From contig CP087969.1 of NCBI GenBank assembly GCA_024703915.1, positions 3,658,001 to 3,722,000 on the forward strand: 64,000 nucleotides of DNA. Reading direction: 5' to 3'. This DNA is from Massilia sp. H-1. Its GTDB lineage: Bacteria > Pseudomonadota > Gammaproteobacteria > Burkholderiales > Burkholderiaceae_D. The notes below the pieces were generated by a model. The model saw only the letters and a list, made by a program, of their open reading frames with translations, was not told the DNA's origin and ran no database searches. How positions within the stretch are numbered: the stretch's first letter is position 1; each line of letters opens with the position of its first letter. This document shows positions 61,398 to 64,000 of the stretch, piece by piece. Position numbers and translations under genes: made by a program.

Positions 61398-62353
61398 GTC
61401 CGCGCGTCTCGTCGAACAGGCGGATGCGCGCCAGCACCTGCCCGTGGTCGGAGGCGGCTAAGCAGTGCCAGCACCACGTGGTCGTTCAGGTAGACCACGT
61501 CGATCACTTCCCCGATCGCGTTCGGCAGCGCCGGATTGAATTCTTCCGACACCAGAATATGGTCGATGGTCGTGTAGCTGCCGTCGTGCATGATCGAGAA
61601 GCCCACGTGGCGCAGATGGTCCTGGCGCTGCTGCAGCTGGCAGGCATCGAACAGGCGGCCCGACATGGCCGTGCCATTGCCCATGACGATGGTGGTGGAG
61701 ACGGCGTCGGCCACATCATTGAAGTCGCCCAGCACCACCTGCGGCCGCCGGTTCTGTTTGGCCATGGTGGTCAGCAGCACGCGCAGCGCGACCGCCTCGG
61801 TGCCGCGCCGCACCAGCGAGCGCAGGCAGGCCAGGCCGAACAGCAAGGGATCTTCGGGACTGTCGCCGTTGCGGTAATCGGGCCGCTTCGACTTGAGGTG
61901 GACGACCACGACGTCGACCACGCAGTCGGGCGAGACCGCAATGGCGGCGTGAACCAGCGCGCGAAAAGGTGCTTAAGCCTCGCGGCTGCCGTCCGGCATG
62001 GCCACGCCGTCGGGAAAGGCCGCGTGCAGCGCGCCCGGCGCGGCCAGCGGCAGGCGCGACACCAGCGCCACCGATGGCGTGAGACGCTCGGCGCCGGGAT
62101 CGGGATCGAAACCGACATGGGTCGCGTCGCGGTACAGGCGGGTGCGGGCCAGCGCCGCGCGCAGCGCCGCCTGCGAGAAAATCTCCTGGAAACCGATCAC
62201 GTCGGCGTCGAGCAGGTCGATCTGGCGCGCCGTCCAGTCCAGCTTTGCCTCGTACTCGGCCTCGGTCAGCGGCAGCAGATTGTCGTACAGCTGCTGCCCG
62301 GCCGGGGCGAGGTTGAACGCATTGAAGGTGGCAAAGCGGATTTCTTGCTGCAT
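61384..62353 (-). CDS. Endonuclease/exonuclease/phosphatase-family protein (frameshifted)
   Basis: EEP-fold metal hydrolase: RFATFNAFNLAPAGQQLY, DVIGFQEIFSQAALRAALA (catalytic Glu), VVHLKSKRPDYRNGD, VVLGDFNDVADAV (GDFND) and TIDHILVSEEFNPAL (DH). About 323 residues, no signal peptide, so probably intracellular; substrate could be DNA, RNA or phosphoesters. GCCGGC-type breaks at 61976 and 61458, a slip near 61905. Its end overlaps the GGDEF-EAL gene end tail to tail; the final residues are uncertain because the stop sits in a GCTTAGAGC context. Confidence 0.88.
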
Positions 62354-62390
62354 AATAAGAAGCTCCTTATTGAATGTTTAGCGTATCACG

Positions 62391-62882
62391 ATGGCCAAGA
62401 AAGAGCACATTTCCGAGACCCCGGCGACCCAGTTCCTGCGCAAGCAGGCCGTGGACTTCAGCGAGCATCCGTATGCGTATGAAGAAAAGGGCGGCACCAA
62501 GGTGTCGGCGCGCGAGCTCGGCGTGCCCGAACATGAGGTCGTCAAGACCCTGATCATGCAGGATGAGGCGGCCCGTCCGCTGATCGTCCTCATGCATGGT
62601 GACTGCAAGGTGTCGACCAAGAATCTGGCGCGCGCGATCGGCTGCAAATCGGTCGAGCCGTGCAAGCCTGAAGTAGCCCAGCGCCATTCCGGCTACCAGG
62701 TGGGCGGCACCTCGCCGTTCGGCACGCGCAAGGCGCTGCCCGTGTATGTCGAGGAAAGCATCCTGGGGCTGGACAAGATCTATATCAATGGCGGACGGCG
62801 CGGCTATCTGATCGGCATCGCCCCGCAGGTGCTGGTCGCGCAACTGGGCGCCAAGCCCGTCAGCTGCGCGCTGGCCGAGTAA
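62391..62882 (+). CDS. ybaK: YbaK/EbsC-type aminoacyl-tRNA deacylase
   Basis: Intact 163-residue protein. HEHAYEYEEKG-like start (SEHPYAYEEKGGTKVSAREL), VVKTLIMQDEAARPLIVLM, CKVSTKNLARAIGCKSVEPC and YQVGGTSPFGTRKALPVYVE match the YbaK (Cys-tRNA-Pro editing) fold. RBS spacing is short. Unbroken. Confidence 0.92.
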   Translation: MAKKEHISETPATQFLRKQAVDFSEHPYAYEEKGGTKVSARELGVPEHEVVKTLIMQDEAARPLIVLMHGDCKVSTKNLARAIGCKSVEPCKPEVAQRHSGYQVGGTSPFGTRKALPVYVEESILGLDKIYINGGRRGYLIGIAPQVLVAQLGAKPVSCALAE

Positions 62883-62885
62883 GCA

Positions 62886-63376
62886 ATGAAGCTGGCCACC
62901 ATCAGCGGCTGCGGCACCTGGCGCTACCGCCTCGAGCGTGCCGTGGCGCCGCAGGGCCCGGTGTTTGCCTATTTTGGCGTCAATGGTTCGACCGCCACGG
63001 CGAGCGAGGATGACCACACGGTGCGCAAGTGGATTGGTTTTACCGAGCGCAATGGCGGCAGCCGCTTCATCGTCGGCAATGCCTTCGCTTTCCGCGCCAC
63101 CGACGTGCGCGAACTGGCGCAGGCCAGCGACCCGGTCGGGCCGCGCAACCGGCGCCATCTCGCCAACATCATTGCCGAAGCCGACATCCTGGTGCCGTGC
63201 TGGGGCAGCCGCGGCAAGTTGCCGCAGCGCTTGCACGGCCAGCTCGACGCCCTGCGCGAACAACTCTTTGAGGGCTAAGCAAGCCGGTGCGCATCTGGGG
63301 CTTGTCGCAGTCGGGCGACCCCTTGCATCCTTTGACACTCGCGTACCGCTTGCCCTTGGTGGAATGGGTCAGGTAA
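62886..63376 (+). CDS. DUF1643-family protein (frameshifted once)
   Basis: About 163 residues: GCGTWRYRLERAV, LVPCWGSRGKLPQRLHG, then, after correcting a GCCGGC-type break at 63276, AGKPVRIWGLSQSGDPLHPL and YRLPLVEWVR. DUF1643 proteins have an 'LGxTKxGxPxHPL' tail, matched by LSQSGDPLHPL. Function not established. Starts 4 bp after ybaK, so one transcript. Confidence 0.82.
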
Positions 63377-63449
63377 CCTACAGCACCGGACGATGGTGTA
63401 TATTCACGCCCCGGCACCCGCACAATCGGGCATAACAATAGAGAGACAT

Positions 63450-64000
63450 ATGAATACAGCAATTTTCACCATCGTCGCCTACCTGATCGGTTCGATTTCC
63501 TTCGCCGTCGTCATGAGCCGCGTGTTCGGCCTGTCCGACCCGCGCACCTACGGTTCCAAGAACCCCGGCGCGACCAATGTCCTGCGCAGCGGTAACAAGA
63601 AGGCGGCCATCGCCACCCTGATCGGCGACGGCGCCAAGGGCTGGTTCGCGGTCTGGCTGGCAGAGCGCCTGGCCGCCCAGTACGGCGTCGGCGACCTCGG
63701 CATCGCGCTGGTGGCCATTGCCGTGTTCCTGGGACACTTGTATCCGGTATTCTTCCGCTTCGTGGGCGGCAAGGGCGTGGCGACCGCGCTTGGCGTCTTG
63801 CTGGGGCTGAACGTCTGGGTCGGCGTGGCCACCCTGGTGACCTGGCTGGTGATTGCCTACGCTTTCCGCTATTCCTCGCTGGCAGCACTGATTTCCGCCA
63901 TTTTCGCGCCGTTCTATTATGGCCTGCTGTTTGGCACCGACCATGTCGAGCAACTGCTGGCCGTGCTGGTGATGAGCGTGCTGCTGGTGATGCGCCACCG
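63450..64000 (+). CDS. plsY: Glycerol-3-phosphate acyltransferase PlsY (runs off right edge)
   Basis: Membrane enzyme adding an acyl group from acyl-phosphate to G3P in phospholipid synthesis. MNTAIFTIVAYLIGSISFAV, then the motif GSKNPGATNVLRSGNKKAA (motif 1), GHLYPVFFRFVGGKGVATAL (motif 2, with GGKGVAT) and hydrophobic segments. 184 residues present; the end is likely only a few residues beyond the edge. A ribosome site GAGAG precedes the ATG at 63450. Unbroken. Confidence 0.95.
   Translation, partial: MNTAIFTIVAYLIGSISFAVVMSRVFGLSDPRTYGSKNPGATNVLRSGNKKAAIATLIGDGAKGWFAVWLAERLAAQYGVGDLGIALVAIAVFLGHLYPVFFRFVGGKGVATALGVLLGLNVWVGVATLVTWLVIAYAFRYSSLAALISAIFAPFYYGLLFGTDHVEQLLAVLVMSVLLVMRH

Noticed and set aside
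62880-62885. GAGTAAGCAATG after ybaK as another GCCGGC miscall
   Set aside because: The YbaK protein ends at its normal length there and a new ATG follows directly, so TAA is taken as a true stop.
1272-63283. Programmed frameshifting, stop-codon recoding or mass pseudogenisation to explain the many interrupted genes
   Set aside because: Essential single-copy genes (glyQ, glyS, miaA, tsaE, lnt) are all broken, with the same DNA hexamer involved on both strands and in all codon phases. Frame loss with exact resumption of the protein points to sequence errors rather than biology.
1-64000. CRISPR arrays, insertion sequences or prophage
   Set aside because: I found no regularly spaced repeats, transposase motifs or phage structural genes on reading both strands.

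Overview
The window reads as a chromosomal piece of a high-GC betaproteobacterium, most likely Burkholderiales, family Oxalobacteraceae (Massilia/Duganella/Janthinobacterium-like). This is inferred from gene content, codon use and the look of the encoded proteins, not from a database search. I see no phage, plasmid, CRISPR array or insertion sequence. Most genes are housekeeping or metabolic, interspersed with local regulatory cassettes.

Most genes longer than about 500 bp are interrupted by small frameshifts. The breaks are not random. Where protein conservation lets me reconstruct the original, the intended DNA is nearly always GCCGGC, read here as GCTTAAGC, GCCTAAGC, GCTTAGGC, GCCTAGGC, GCTAGGC, GCCTAGC and similar forms. 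I call these 'GCCGGC-type breaks'. A second class loses one CG unit in CGCGCG-like runs, and a third is ordinary homopolymer or single-base slips. I read them as sequencing errors, the first class probably provoked by a DNA modification at GCCGGC. I therefore annotate each gene at its full reconstructed span and state where it breaks.

Layout. 1-4575 (minus): corC-lnt-glyQ-glyS. 4783-8411: FAD/Rieske oxidoreductase, then a LysR regulator divergent from an NmrA-like reductase. 8417-9908 (minus): phoH-ybeY. 9.96-10.5 kb: AT-rich gap before a small HTH protein. 10.9-13.9 kb: HDOD protein, small partner and a sensor kinase. 14.0-15.5 kb: glutathione transferase and a secreted metallo-beta-lactamase-fold hydrolase. 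16.1-19.7 kb: FtsH-like membrane ATPase/protease convergent with a YbaL-type antiporter. 19.8-24.1 kb: TetR repressor divergent from a thiolase / acyl-CoA dehydrogenase / CoA-transferase operon with a clear promoter and operator. 24.1-26.4 kb: small and HEAT-repeat proteins. 26.4-29.5 kb: DesT/FabR-like repressor, palindromic operator, ferredoxin-type reductase and fatty-acid desaturase. 29.5-31.4 kb: S9 peptidase. 31.4-34.2 kb: BigR-type sulfide/persulfide operon. 34.4-35.1 kb: rhomboid protease and tRNA-Met. 35.2-46.1 kb: miaA, MFS exporter, mutL, peptidyl-prolyl isomerase, DedA, carbonic anhydrase, mutarotase, amiC, tsaE and queG, i.e. the classical queG/tsaE-amiC-mutL-miaA neighbourhood with insertions. 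46.1-52.2 kb: small DUF3052-like protein, FixJ-type two-component system and a DctPQM TRAP transporter. 52.2-54.2 kb: candidate structured RNA, ogt, xerD and a small Lys-rich protein. 54.2-58.6 kb: RND efflux pump and its adaptor. 58.9-64.0 kb: GGDEF-EAL protein, endonuclease-fold hydrolase, YbaK-like deacylase, DUF1643 protein and plsY (runs off the right edge).

Functional themes are membrane-lipid tuning (DesT/desaturase/reductase, PlsY, Lnt), fatty-acyl-CoA catabolism under TetR control, reactive-sulfur defence (BigR operon), C4-dicarboxylate-type uptake coupled to a two-component system, and translation/tRNA maintenance (GlyQS, MiaA, TsaE, QueG, YbeY, tRNA-Met).
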